DNA of 64,000 nt from Zhongshania sp. R06B22 (GCF_040892595.1 NZ_JBFRYB010000001.1:2914001-2978000); one strand, 5' to 3'. Shown: positions 43,887 to 52,934, numbered from the stretch's first letter. Numbers and translations are program-made. Notes: generated by a model from the letters alone, not told the origin.

Positions 43887-43935
43887 ACAGCTTTTATAAG
43901 CACTTTACAGAGCAGGTAATGCTTAGCTACTTTTC

Positions 43936-43971
43936 AAGGCCGGACACAATCAATGTGCTCCGGCCTTTTTT
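43936..43971 (+). terminator. Rho-independent terminator after the decarboxylase
   Basis: A 9-bp stem AAGGCCGGA (43936-43944) / TCCGGCCTT (43959-43967) running into a T tract to 43971. It lies 50 bases after the stop codon. Confidence 0.9.
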
Positions 43972-44240
43972 ACGCCCGCCAAACAAGACCTTGTGTAGCC
44001 GCGCCTGAAATCAGCGTTAGATTTAGAAATTCCTCATACCAAATCGACGGTTTTAAGAAAACCTGTGATCACGGTCACAAAAAAAAGCCCTCTCGTCACA
44101 CAATATTCACATTATTCACAATTACATGTGTAAAGATAAACATTCATAATCTCAGTCGCGTTTTTATCGAAATAAAACGCTATTAGCCTACTAAAACGCT
44201 GATATAGAAATCGGATTTTTTGACAACTCAGGACGAAAAT

Positions 44241-46922
44241 ATGATGCCTTTACGACCGTCAAGAGGACTTGCGTCCGTAATCATATATACCACAGCAGCA
44301 AGCCTCTCACTGACTTCTGCCGCCCATGCACAAGAGCTTACCAGAATTCTCAATATAGGCGCCTTACTGGCACCCAAAAGCGCCCAGGGCGTCGCTAATA
44401 GCAAGTCAATTCTCGCGCCGATCACCAAGCCTCTCGGCGATTCACTAGCACCCTTAATTGATACCGTAGACGGCGCTTTAGACCCCCTTACAGATCCGAT
44501 TGATGAGCTATTAGGCACGCCCTTACTTGGCGCGCTCTCGCCTATTACCGTTCCGCTTCTCGGCGCTTTGCAACCAGTAACAGACCCTGTTGATGGCATT
44601 GTCGCCGATCTAACCGGCGGCAGCGTCAGTGATGCATTAAGCAATACCGATAAATACACCGCTGACGGTGACGGCATCGTCAACGATCTACTTGGTGGAC
44701 CGCAGGTTCCCGGCAGTGGTACCGAGGCTGGCGAAAAATCTCCCTTGGGCTCGATTAGTGCTAGTTTAGGCGCAAGCTTAGAACCTCTTATCAGCGCGAT
44801 TGATGTTGGCTTAGACCCACTGACAGATGTCATTGATGACCAGCTTTTAGAGCCTATTCTTGACGCTTTGGCACCGGTCACTGATCCGTTGCTCGCGGCT
44901 CTAGAACCTGTTACCGATCCAGTAGATGGCCTTGTTGCTGACCTCACCGGCGGCAGCCTTGAAGACGCCCTCACCAATATCGATGACAACACCGCAGACG
45001 GCAATGGTGTGGTCAATGACTTACTTGGTGGCGAATCAGAAAACACAGCCAGCGGCACGGAAGCGGGCGAAGCCTCCATTCTCGCGCCAATTAGCGGCCC
45101 ACTTGGTGACTCGCTAGACAACCTTATCACTGCGGTAGATACGGCCCTAGACCCCATCACTGACACGATCGATGACCAGCTTGGTGAAGCGCTACTCGAT
45201 GCTTTAACACCTGTCACCGATCCTCTGCTGGCAACCTTAGAGCCGGTCACCGATCCTGTTGACGGACTGCTTAACGACCTCACTGGCGGCAGTATCGAAG
45301 ATGCCCTCAGCAATACCGACGACAATGCCGACGATGGCGACGGCATCGTTAATGATCTACTCGGTGGCACAAGCGCACCCTCTAGCAACGATGGCAGCGA
45401 AGTCTCCCCGCTAGGTGAAATTTCTACCAGTCTAGGTGAAGGCTTAGTAACGATTATCGACGCCGTTGATGCTGGTTTAGACCCATTAACAGATGTTGTA
45501 GATGATGAAATTCTCCAGCCTGTATTAGAACAGCTTGCACCACTAACTGAGCCACTTCTCGAGCAGCTTGAGCCCGTTACTAGCCCTGTTGACGGTCTTA
45601 TCGCCGATCTTACCGGTGGCAGCTTAGAAGACGCATTGACCAATAACGATGACAACACCGCCGACGGCAATGGTGTGGTCAATGATTTACTGGGTGGTGG
45701 GGAAGAGAGCACGGTCAGCGGAACAGAGGCAGGCGAAAGCTCTGCATTGCAGCCCATTACCGGGCCATTGGGTGACTCTCTAAATAACTTAGTCACTGCG
45801 CTTGATACTGCCCTTGACCCTATTACCGATGTTGTAGACGATCAAATCGGTGAAGCACTTTTAGATGCCCTGGCACCTGTTTTAGACCCAGCACTGGATG
45901 GCGCAGGCCCAATCACCGATCCTGTTGATGGCATTCTTGCAGACGTCACTGGCGGCAGCATCGAAGATGCATTAACAAATAACGATGACAACACCGAAGA
46001 CGGCAATGGCATTGTGAATGACTTGCTGGATGGCCGCGCTGGCAACACCGGCGAAACATCACCTGTCGCGCTAGTCACTAGCCTAGTCGGTGATGGCGTA
46101 GCTCCACTAATCGATTCCTTGGACCAAGGCTTAGATCCGCTCACTGACGTCGTTGACAGCCAGATTGGCGAAGTCTTATTGGGCGCACTGGCACCGCTCA
46201 CCGAGCCCGTTTTAGGACTAGTAGAGCCTGTCACTGACCCGCTTGACGGCGCTGTAGCCGACCTAACCGGTGGTAGCTTAGAAGATGCATTGACTAATAA
46301 CGACGACAATACTGCAGACGGTAACGGTCTTGTTAATGATTTATTGGGTGGCGGAAATAACAACGGTAATGGCGATGGCGGGCAAGGCAACGGCCCACTT
46401 GATCAACCCGCACTTATCGCGCTGCTAGATCGCGACCTAATGAGCAATAGCCCCTATGGCCCAGGTGGCTGCGCAGACCAAGACGCCGACGGTGTGTGTG
46501 ACGAGCAAGACGAATGTCCGGAAACCCCGATAGGTAAAGCGGTGCTAGCCAGCGGCTGCCACCTGAGCGAATCTGCTCCACTGCGCTTAAACGGTGTCTT
46601 CTTTGAATTTAATAGCGCAACATTGACTTCAAATGCAAAGACGATTTTAGATGCAGCGGTTCCTGTTATTCAGCAATCTGATGCGGAGAAAATCGAAGTC
46701 GCCGGTCATACTGATGGTATAGGCAGTGACAACTACAACCTGAATTTATCGCAAAACCGCGCGCAATCAGTGAAGCGTTACCTAGCAGACCAAGGCGTAG
46801 ATAGCCTTCGTCTAAGTGCACAAGGTTACGGTGAGAGCACGCCTATCGCGAGCAACGATACTGACGCCGGCCGCGCGGAAAACCGCCGAGTCGAACTAGC
46901 TATTATTGACACCGAACAATAA
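44241..46922 (+). CDS. Exported six-repeat protein with C-terminal OmpA peptidoglycan-binding domain
   Basis: An 893-residue protein. A signal peptide ending in SLTSAAHA is followed by six repeats of about 110 residues (DNA roughly 44407, 44744, 45078, 45408, 45745 and 46060 to 46360). Each has LDPLTDVIDDQ, PVTDPVDGLVADLTGGS and an Asp/Asn/Gly-rich NTADGNGVVNDLLGG that looks like a calcium-binding loop. Odd and even repeats differ at their start (APISGPLGDS versus GSISASLGAS), so the unit of duplication may be a pair. A TSP3-like DADGVCDEQDECPETP links to the OmpA domain (GHTDGIGSDNYNLNLSQNRA, ending AENRRVELAI). It is probably fixed to peptidoglycan and may reach the surface. I chose ATG 44241 after AGGA. 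A TpsB-like gene follows. Confidence 0.85.
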   Translation: MMPLRPSRGLASVIIYTTAASLSLTSAAHAQELTRILNIGALLAPKSAQGVANSKSILAPITKPLGDSLAPLIDTVDGALDPLTDPIDELLGTPLLGALSPITVPLLGALQPVTDPVDGIVADLTGGSVSDALSNTDKYTADGDGIVNDLLGGPQVPGSGTEAGEKSPLGSISASLGASLEPLISAIDVGLDPLTDVIDDQLLEPILDALAPVTDPLLAALEPVTDPVDGLVADLTGGSLEDALTNIDDNTADGNGVVNDLLGGESENTASGTEAGEASILAPISGPLGDSLDNLITAVDTALDPITDTIDDQLGEALLDALTPVTDPLLATLEPVTDPVDGLLNDLTGGSIEDALSNTDDNADDGDGIVNDLLGGTSAPSSNDGSEVSPLGEISTSLGEGLVTIIDAVDAGLDPLTDVVDDEILQPVLEQLAPLTEPLLEQLEPVTSPVDGLIADLTGGSLEDALTNNDDNTADGNGVVNDLLGGGEESTVSGTEAGESSALQPITGPLGDSLNNLVTALDTALDPITDVVDDQIGEALLDALAPVLDPALDGAGPITDPVDGILADVTGGSIEDALTNNDDNTEDGNGIVNDLLDGRAGNTGETSPVALVTSLVGDGVAPLIDSLDQGLDPLTDVVDSQIGEVLLGALAPLTEPVLGLVEPVTDPLDGAVADLTGGSLEDALTNNDDNTADGNGLVNDLLGGGNNNGNGDGGQGNGPLDQPALIALLDRDLMSNSPYGPGGCADQDADGVCDEQDECPETPIGKAVLASGCHLSESAPLRLNGVFFEFNSATLTSNAKTILDAAVPVIQQSDAEKIEVAGHTDGIGSDNYNLNLSQNRAQSVKRYLADQGVDSLRLSAQGYGESTPIASNDTDAGRAENRRVELAIIDTEQ
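44407..46360 (+). repeat. Six tandem coding repeats of about 330 bp
   Basis: The repeats are in frame within the OmpA-domain gene and keep blocks of near identity, for example around 44978-45030 and 45647-45700. Divergence between others suggests an old expansion with possible recent conversion. They also generate long spurious frames on the opposite strand. Confidence 0.85.
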
Positions 46923-46933
46923 TCACCTTAACG

Positions 46934-46951
46934 GCCCGCCTTTTGGCGGGC
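46934..46951 (+). other. Intercistronic hairpin
   Basis: A perfect 7-bp stem GCCCGCC-TTTT-GGCGGGC between the repeat gene and the TpsB-like gene. There is no T run after it, so it may stabilise the upstream message or reduce read-through, allowing different levels of the two proteins. Confidence 0.6.
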
Positions 46952-46982
46952 TAACGGAACCTTACTATTTAGGGAGAGCACC

Positions 46983-48659
46983 ATGGCAATCGATTTGCCC
47001 CCCGTAATGCCACCACAATTAGCCACAAGCGAACAAGTCAGCGCCTACAGCGCGGTCTCTGCGGCTGAGATATCTGCCACAATTAATGGTACCAACGTGC
47101 GTGTATTGGGTAACCGCTACCTTGCCGATGCCGACGTTAAAAGCATTCTTAGTGGCGCTAGAACGCCTGCAGAAGGCATTATTAATCTCACCAAACGCTA
47201 TTACCAAAGCGGTCATTTACTGGTCAGAATACGCTACGCCCGAGAAGGCGATGATGTTGTGGTATTTGTAGAGCAACTCACCTTGTCAGAAGTTCGGGTT
47301 GACGCTGACATGCAGCCGTATTTCGACGGCCTAGTTGGCGATAGCGATCTGAGCATTGCTGAATTTGATCGCGCACGCATACTCGCAAATCTCAAAGCCG
47401 AACGCGGCGGCTACGAATACAGCATGTCTTATCAGGAAACGGGTGCCGACGCGGTCGCCTTAGTCATGACCAAGGCTGACACAGAAGACTACAACAGCAC
47501 CGACTATATTCTTGAAGCCAATAACAAGGGCAGTCGCTTTTTGGGTCGTTACTTCGGCTTAGCCGGGGTAAAACACCGCTTCGAAAGTGGCACCGAGTTA
47601 TCGCTTGCCTATCAGACGGCATTTACCGATCTCGGTGAATCCCGTGACGGCGAAAACCTAGATCAATTCAGCGTCAGCCTCGACCATCCTTTTGTCAGCG
47701 GTCTGTACGGCGTTGACTTGTCTTATGTTGATTACAGCAGAGACCCTACAGTAACGACTCGCGCTCAAAGCGGCTTATGCTTATTGGGCATCCTTGGCTG
47801 CCGCACCACCACCTCAGTCACCACTGTTAATTTGAATGCTGAAATTCTGCAAGTGGCCTTTCGTGGCGAACAGATACTTTTCAGCGACGTGGAGTCACGC
47901 GTGTCTCTGACCCAAAGACTCTCGCATATTGACTCGACAATTGAGCAAGCGGGCAGCAGTGATAAGCTGCTGGAAGAAACCTACCAGGTTGTCGACATCG
48001 GTCTAAAATATCAAAAAGTACGCTTTAAGACCGATGAATTATCTGCAGCACAGTTAAATGTGGGTATTAACTTCCTCGCCGGTTTCGGCGATGGCGGCAC
48101 CCTCGATAACTACGCAGAGTATCAAGCGGCCTTCGCGGCACAAAATCCCGGCATTAGTACACCGGACGTTGTACCGGCAGCCCGCACCGCTGAATTTATC
48201 GCACTGCAGCCCAGTGCGCGCTACATGATGCGTATTAGCGACGATACCCTGCTGACACTCTCTGCGAACGGACAATTTACAGAAGAACAAGTCCCCCAGC
48301 AGCAGCAGTTTATTTTAGGTGGCATGAATACCCTGAGCGCCTACTTACCGGGCGTATTAATCGGTGATGAAGGCTATTTCTTGAGCGCGAATCTAGAAAA
48401 AACCTTCACCTTGAACGAGCTTAAAATTTCACCGGCGGTATTCACCGAATATGGCGCCAGTTGGTTTAACAAAACCAATAGTGAATTTGGCGACGTACAA
48501 AGCATTGCCAACGCGGGTGTGCGCTTGCGCATTGAGTTCTCCGACTACCTATTCACTGAATTAGTTGCTGCGCTGCCCGTCTATGATGACGTTGCAAACA
48601 GTGATGAGCTAGATGCTTTGGAAGCTGACTTCTTCTGGCGCATTCGCTTTACCTTCTAA
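46983..48659 (+). CDS. TpsB/FhaC-like outer-membrane barrel protein (Omp85 superfamily), atypical
   Basis: A 558-residue protein. A proline-rich start (DLPPVMPPQL) is followed by a POTRA-like region (TNVRVLGNRYLADADVKSIL, ...VRIRYAREGDDVVVFVEQ) and a C-terminal barrel that ends WRIRFTF with a terminal Phe. The loop-6 region reads FILGGMNTLSAYLPG where FhaC/ShlB proteins have a VRGF/Y motif, so the conserved arginine is missing. No signal peptide is visible and none can be found in frame upstream: the 60 bases before ATG (AGGGAGAGCACC) hold no start. It most likely exports or assembles the repeat protein encoded upstream (inference). A strong hairpin follows at 48673. Confidence 0.75.
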   Translation: MAIDLPPVMPPQLATSEQVSAYSAVSAAEISATINGTNVRVLGNRYLADADVKSILSGARTPAEGIINLTKRYYQSGHLLVRIRYAREGDDVVVFVEQLTLSEVRVDADMQPYFDGLVGDSDLSIAEFDRARILANLKAERGGYEYSMSYQETGADAVALVMTKADTEDYNSTDYILEANNKGSRFLGRYFGLAGVKHRFESGTELSLAYQTAFTDLGESRDGENLDQFSVSLDHPFVSGLYGVDLSYVDYSRDPTVTTRAQSGLCLLGILGCRTTTSVTTVNLNAEILQVAFRGEQILFSDVESRVSLTQRLSHIDSTIEQAGSSDKLLEETYQVVDIGLKYQKVRFKTDELSAAQLNVGINFLAGFGDGGTLDNYAEYQAAFAAQNPGISTPDVVPAARTAEFIALQPSARYMMRISDDTLLTLSANGQFTEEQVPQQQQFILGGMNTLSAYLPGVLIGDEGYFLSANLEKTFTLNELKISPAVFTEYGASWFNKTNSEFGDVQSIANAGVRLRIEFSDYLFTELVAALPVYDDVANSDELDALEADFFWRIRFTF

Positions 48660-48672
48660 AAACCGTTCTGAG

Positions 48673-48709
48673 ATGCTCGGCCTAAGTCCCCCTTAGCGCC
48701 GAGCATTTA
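48673..48709 (+). terminator. Terminator after the TpsB-like gene
   Basis: A long stem ATGCTCGGCCTAAG ... CTTAGCGCCGAGCAT with one bulged base and a 5-base loop, followed by TTTAG. It lies 13 bases after the stop. Confidence 0.75.
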
Positions 48710-49195
48710 GCCCTAATGGGCTTACAGGTATTTCCCCCCTCTTTACTAACTGGCCTGAACTTTGCTAGCCTTGAGCTGTCTGAATATTTAATCTGAATCG
48801 CGCAAAACGTGATTTCAGGTATTTAGCAGGCAGATTTAAGCAATTGACAGCAACAGTTTTGGGCTAGGTATTTCCTCGCAAAACCCCACGCACATAGGCT
48901 GTAACCGCCTTGAGTGGTAACACCCGCGCTTTAAATCAATTGCTCAAGATAGTATGGATTTCTTCTACTCACCAAAACTGGTAGTGCGGAAAAATCGTAT
49001 ATCTGTGACCTCAGCGACTAACTATCGCTTAATCGCACCAACGAAGGTCAACAAATCAACATACTTTAAATAAAAAAATAGTCTTGTCATAAGACTGTCA
49101 CCGACAACAGAGATAGTAGTCAGCGGTAACGAGAATACCGAAGTAAGGCAGATATGATGACGGAAGAAGGCGCAGAGAGCGCGAAGGAGAGAAAA
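48710..49195. other. Intergenic region of about 490 bp
   Basis: Downstream of the terminator there is no gene until 49196. A small perfect hairpin AGTCTT-GTCAT-AAGACT (49080-49096) stands about 100 bases ahead of the small ORF. Nothing else is clear. Confidence 0.45.
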
Positions 49196-49378
49196 ATGAA
49201 TAAACAAAGTAATAACGTTAACGTTAAAAATCTATGCAGTCGTAAATTGTGGGAACTACTGAAAAACGCTGAATGGCAGAGCAACACCGAACGTTTTGCG
49301 ATTGAAAGCGAGTTATCAGATCGTCGCCATTACGTAAAAGAACTAGAGCAACTCAGCGGCCGAGAAACGAGGCATTAA
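49196..49378 (+). CDS. Small conserved-looking protein (60 residues)
   Basis: A 60-residue acidic/basic helical protein (MNKQSNNVNVKNLCSRKLWELLKN, then FAIESELSDRRHYVKELEQL) with no membrane segment. The ATG at 49196 has an excellent AAGGAG six to eight bases upstream, which rules in this start over a frame beginning 14 codons earlier. Its last 26 bases overlap the 3' end of the convergent GspF-type gene. Family not recognised; the content resembles small regulators or adaptor proteins. Confidence 0.65.
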   Translation: MNKQSNNVNVKNLCSRKLWELLKNAEWQSNTERFAIESELSDRRHYVKELEQLSGRETRH

Positions 49379-50294
49379 GCACAGCAATATACGGCAACAA
49401 ACTTAATAGTAACCACGGTAAGTAGCCAGCCCAAAAGGCAAGTTGATCTTCACAAACCCGATGTATCGCCAAGCCCAGCTGGGCTGGCACCTGCTTAGCA
49501 TCACCCATCTGAGAAACCGGCGGCAACGCCACTCCCGCTAGAATCCCGCTGCGCAATAGCGCAGTGGAAAACAACTCCCCTGCATCTACTTCTGCCGCCA
49601 GCTTATGATATCGGCCATTTATGGGTGCCTGAGGTAAACGCCGGGCAGACTGCTTAAGAGCCTGTGGCAAAGTGAAGCCGCCGCCAATGCAGTCCGCGAG
49701 GTGGTTCATATAGTGATAACTTTGATACTGGGCGAGCGCTCTGCCAAAGCCCGGTAGTCGATAGCCCAGCTGAGCAGCGGCCCCTCGCAATGAATGCACT
49801 ACAGAGATTAATTTTAAGAAGCCGCAGCCTAGTAGTACCGGTAGCAAACCGAGTATGCCGATAAGCACCATGTCACCTAGGGAGAATACTCCCGCGATAA
49901 AGCCCCACAAGGGTAAAAGCACTGCGAAAGCCACTATAATCGCCAAAGGCCAGCGCGCCTGGGTCTGTAAATTCTGCTGAAACTCCGCCTGCAAACGATA
50001 GTGTTCTGCGAGGCGCAAATACATTTTAGCGAGATTCCCCACCGCCAGACCTAACTGTAAAAATTGCAGTTCCCAGTCGAGAAACACGCCGCCCTCCCGC
50101 AGCTCATCTAACATGACCCGCTGACCATCAGCAAACTGCGCAGCAACGCTATCGAGCTGAGCGCGCTGCGCCGCTTGCTGACCTTTACTTAGCAAGGCAA
50201 CAACCTGATCCCAATTATTCTCACCGGACTGACTGGCCTGATACAGTGATTGAAACAATACGAAACGTTGCGCAGGAGAAAATCCGGGAACCAT
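49353..50294 (-). CDS. Type II secretion/type IV pilus inner-membrane protein of the GspF/PilC family, solo
   Basis: A 313-residue membrane protein with hydrophobic segments near 117-137, 143-165 and 286-308. Sequence blocks such as LREGGVFLDWELQFLQLGLAVGNL and ADCIGGGFTLPQALKQSARRL fit GspF domains (L-x-x-G-x-x-L-x-x-A-L). It is somewhat shorter than complete GspF/PilC (about 400) and stands alone without the usual ATPase or pseudopilin genes, so its system cannot be named. Confidence 0.75.
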   Translation of the reverse strand: MVPGFSPAQRFVLFQSLYQASQSGENNWDQVVALLSKGQQAAQRAQLDSVAAQFADGQRVMLDELREGGVFLDWELQFLQLGLAVGNLAKMYLRLAEHYRLQAEFQQNLQTQARWPLAIIVAFAVLLPLWGFIAGVFSLGDMVLIGILGLLPVLLGCGFLKLISVVHSLRGAAAQLGYRLPGFGRALAQYQSYHYMNHLADCIGGGFTLPQALKQSARRLPQAPINGRYHKLAAEVDAGELFSTALLRSGILAGVALPPVSQMGDAKQVPAQLGLAIHRVCEDQLAFWAGYLPWLLLSLLPYIAVLNASFLGR

Positions 50295-50429
50295 GTAATA
50301 ATCCGTTATAAGCTTCAGAGCGTAATCATCACAACAGTGGGTATGTGACGCACAAGGCTTTATACTTTATCACAGCTAAAAACTCCGATGACGGGCATAA
50401 TAGCAAGCGCGTCTAACCTAGGGACCAAC

Positions 50430-50912
50430 ATGATCATTCGTTTACTTTTCGCAGCAGCTGCTTTGTACGCACTCTATCGCTTTGTGAAGCTTGTTCAAAG
50501 CAAGCCTGCGAAAGAGCGACGGGGCTATTACATGACGCTGTTGATTGGACTTGGCGCTGCCGCACTGGTGTTATTGTCAGTCACCGGCCGTGTTCCCTGG
50601 ATCGCTGGAATTATCGGTGGCGCACTGCCCTTTGTGCGGCAGTTAGCGCTGAAATATGCCTATGGCCGTATAGGCGCTAACAAACAGCAAGATCAAACCG
50701 ATAAGGGCCAATCAAGCGCATCGGCAAGCACAATGAATAAAGCGCAGGCATTATCAACACTGGGCTTGGAGCCGGGCGCGAGTAAAGAAGAAATCATTAG
50801 CGCGCATCGTAAACTCATGCAAAAATTCCATCCCGATCGCGGCGGCAATGACCTTCTCGCCAGCCAGATCAATGATGCTAAAGATGTGCTGCTGAACGAC
50901 CAAAACGCATAA
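50430..50912 (+). CDS. Membrane-anchored J-domain protein
   Basis: A 160-residue protein with an N-terminal membrane helix (MIIRLLFAAAALYALYRFV) and a second at about 40-60 (LLIGLGAAALVLLSVTGRV). The C-terminal J domain has KLMQKFHPDRGGNDLLASQINDAKDVLL, with HPD for DnaK stimulation, in the TIM14/DjlA-like short form. It recruits DnaK to the inner membrane. ATG 50430 follows AGGGA; a start 14 codons earlier is less likely. Confidence 0.88.
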   Translation: MIIRLLFAAAALYALYRFVKLVQSKPAKERRGYYMTLLIGLGAAALVLLSVTGRVPWIAGIIGGALPFVRQLALKYAYGRIGANKQQDQTDKGQSSASASTMNKAQALSTLGLEPGASKEEIISAHRKLMQKFHPDRGGNDLLASQINDAKDVLLNDQNA

Positions 50913-50982
50913 CCTAGCGCTTGGCATTCAAACAAACACCTCGCCCTCATATTTAAATTTTCAAAGACGATTCAAGGCCGCA

Positions 50983-51336
50983 ATGACTACAGTATTTGTT
51001 ATTCAGAATCAGCACGGACATTATCTCAACAAGCAACTTGAATGGGTTGATGGTCACGACAAACGCACATTATATCGAACGGTTCACCGCGATGAGGCAA
51101 TCAACGCGGTATTCGAGCAAAGCAGCAAAAATATTGAGCTGCGAGCCCATCCACTTGAATGTGAAACCGATGAAAGCGCGCAGCCCAAAGTGGAGGCCGG
51201 CCCTGCGATTATGAGCCAGCAAGACGATTTTCTCGGCGAAGAGCAGCAAGTTACCCAGAGCGAGACAGACGAGGCGCAACTAGAGACCGGTAGCGATGTC
51301 TCTATTGAGATGGGCACAAAAAATATTAGCACTTAG
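50983..51336 (+). CDS. Conserved hypothetical protein (117 residues)
   Basis: The first 65 residues (MTTVFVIQNQHGHYLNKQLEWVDG, TLYRTVHRDEAINAVFE) resemble a short family known from Pseudomonas and relatives with unknown role; the remainder is acidic and probably disordered. No membrane segment. It stands between the J-domain gene and htpX, all on the plus strand, but spacing of 70 bases each side makes an operon uncertain. Confidence 0.7.
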   Translation: MTTVFVIQNQHGHYLNKQLEWVDGHDKRTLYRTVHRDEAINAVFEQSSKNIELRAHPLECETDESAQPKVEAGPAIMSQQDDFLGEEQQVTQSETDEAQLETGSDVSIEMGTKNIST

Positions 51337-51402
51337 CTTGAAACTGATCGCCGCAAACACCATCTAATAGGCAGTATTCACTTACCGGAACCTTAAACCA
51401 CT

Positions 51403-52287
51403 ATGCGTATTCTGCTGTTCTTGGCCACTAATATGGCCATTCTATTGGTTGCCAGCATTTCCCTTAGCTTGCTCGGCGTTAACAGCATCATGGCCCAAAA
51501 CGGTATTGATTTGGACCTGGGCTCACTGCTGATTTTCTGCGCTGTATTCGGTATGGCAGGCTCGCTAGTATCACTGTTTATATCCAAATGGATGGCCAAG
51601 CGCTCTACCCGTACCGAGGTTATTACCGAGCCCAGAAATAGTAACGAGCGCTGGCTGATGACAACCGTCGCCGAATTGGCTGAAAAGGCCGGCATTGGAA
51701 TGCCAGAAGTCGGCATTTTTCCCTCACCACAGGCAAATGCCTTCGCAACTGGATGGAATCGTAACTCCGCATTGGTGGCCGTGTCAGAGGGCTTGCTCCA
51801 ACAGATGAAGCCCAACGAAGTACGAGCCGTACTGGCCCACGAAATCGGCCATGTTGCCAATGGCGACATGATTACCCTGACCTTAATTCAAGGCGTGGTG
51901 AATACCTTTGTAATGTTCTTCGCACGCATCATCGGTCACACCGTCGACCGCGTAGTATTTAAAACCGAGCGCGGCCACGGCATCGGCTTTTATATCGTGA
52001 CTTTTATTACCGAAATGATCCTAGGTATTCTGGCGTCGACCATAGTGATGTGGTTCTCTCGCTGGCGGGAATTTCGAGCCGACGCCGCTGGCGCCAGTCT
52101 TGCCGGTCGCGAAAATATGATTGCCGCTCTGCAGCGCCTGCAAGCGCAGCAAGACTTGCCAGTCGACATGCCCGGAGAAATGACCGCCCTAGCGATAAGC
52201 AGCCAGAAAAAGTCGAACCTAGCTGCGCTATTCAGTTCACACCCGCCGCTAGAAGAGCGAATTCAAGCTCTGCGGGACGCCCGCTAG
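51403..52287 (+). CDS. htpX: Membrane zinc protease HtpX
   Basis: A 294-residue inner-membrane metalloprotease of heat- and envelope-stress quality control. It has N-terminal membrane helices (about 4-30 and 37-56), the zinc motif [11 protein letters not shown], two further helices, and [14 protein letters not shown] with the third zinc ligand. Length equals that of E. coli HtpX. The stop overlaps the next gene's GTG as TAGTG, so the aldolase is translationally coupled. Confidence 0.96.
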   Translation: MRILLFLATNMAILLVASISLSLLGVNSIMAQNGIDLDLGSLLIFCAVFGMAGSLVSLFISKWMAKRSTRTEVITEPRNSNERWLMTTVAELAEKAGIGMPEVGIFPSPQANAFATGWNRNSALVAVSEGLLQQMKPNEVRAVLAHEIGHVANGDMITLTLIQGVVNTFVMFFARIIGHTVDRVVFKTERGHGIGFYIVTFITEMILGILASTIVMWFSRWREFRADAAGASLAGRENMIAALQRLQAQQDLPVDMPGEMTALAISSQKKSNLAALFSSHPPLEERIQALRDAR

Positions 52288-52934
52288 TGGCATGGAGTAA
52301 ACAGCGTGCACAGCTCATCGCCACTTTACATGGCATGAGCAATGCGCAGCTTAGCCCCGGCGCCAGTGGCAACGCCTCTGCGAGAACCGCCGACGGTGGT
52401 ATGCTGATATCTGCCACCGGGCAAATTGCGTCTAACGTTCGCCCCGCAGACTTGGTGTACATCGACTCAGCCGGGCGTATTCCTGACAAACAGGCAAAGC
52501 CGTCTAGTGAATGGCGAATGCACTGGCAAATCTATCAGGACCACCCCAATGCTGGCGGGGTACTACATTGCCACTCTCGCTACGCCACGGTTCTGGCCTG
52601 CCAGCGCCATGCCATACCGGCTTTTCACTATATGGTTGCGATAGCCGGCGGTGACTCAATCCCCTGCGCGCCATATGCGCTTTACGGCAGCGAAGAATTA
52701 TCAAAACTTGTTAGCCAGACACTCATAGGGCGAAAGGCCTGCCTAATGGCAAACCACGGCCAAATTGCTTATGGGAGCACCCCCCTAAAAGCACTGGATC
52801 TGGCAAAGGAAGTTGAAGAACTCGCTGCAAATTACTATTTAAGCCTTCAAAGCGGTGGTCCAGCGACGCTATTGAGCAAGCAAGAGATGGCCGACGTGCT
52901 ATCTCAGTATGCAGATTACGGGCGTCAAAAATAA
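52287..52934 (+). CDS. Class II aldolase/adducin-family protein
   Basis: A 215-residue protein of the fuculose-phosphate aldolase fold. The zinc site is visible as HCHSRYATVL (two His) and NHGQIAYG (third His), with the catalytic Glu in SSEWRMHWQIY and the phosphate loop SPGASGNASART. It cleaves or epimerises sugar phosphates, or is a methylthioribulose-phosphate dehydratase-like member; the substrate cannot be named. The start is GTG 52287, overlapping the htpX stop; the ATG at 52335 would remove part of the first helix. Confidence 0.85.
   Translation: MAWSKQRAQLIATLHGMSNAQLSPGASGNASARTADGGMLISATGQIASNVRPADLVYIDSAGRIPDKQAKPSSEWRMHWQIYQDHPNAGGVLHCHSRYATVLACQRHAIPAFHYMVAIAGGDSIPCAPYALYGSEELSKLVSQTLIGRKACLMANHGQIAYGSTPLKALDLAKEVEELAANYYLSLQSGGPATLLSKQEMADVLSQYADYGRQK

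Noticed and set aside
43953..44186. A 77-codon frame after the decarboxylase
   Set aside because: It starts within the terminator hairpin and runs through the promoter region of the repeat gene.
44228..45796. A 522-residue open frame on the minus strand opposite the repeat gene (and another at 45842-46390)
   Set aside because: They are produced by the codon pattern of the six tandem repeats. They are low-complexity Ser/Pro-rich, lack a ribosome binding site and oppose a gene with signal peptide and OmpA domain.
44407..46360. Regularly spaced repeats that could suggest a CRISPR array
   Set aside because: Units are about 330 bp, in frame and protein-coding; there are no short identical repeats with unique spacers.
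52050..52286. An upstream extension of the class II aldolase frame into htpX
   Set aside because: The extension lies in another frame of htpX; the aldolase family begins at the GTG overlapping the htpX stop.
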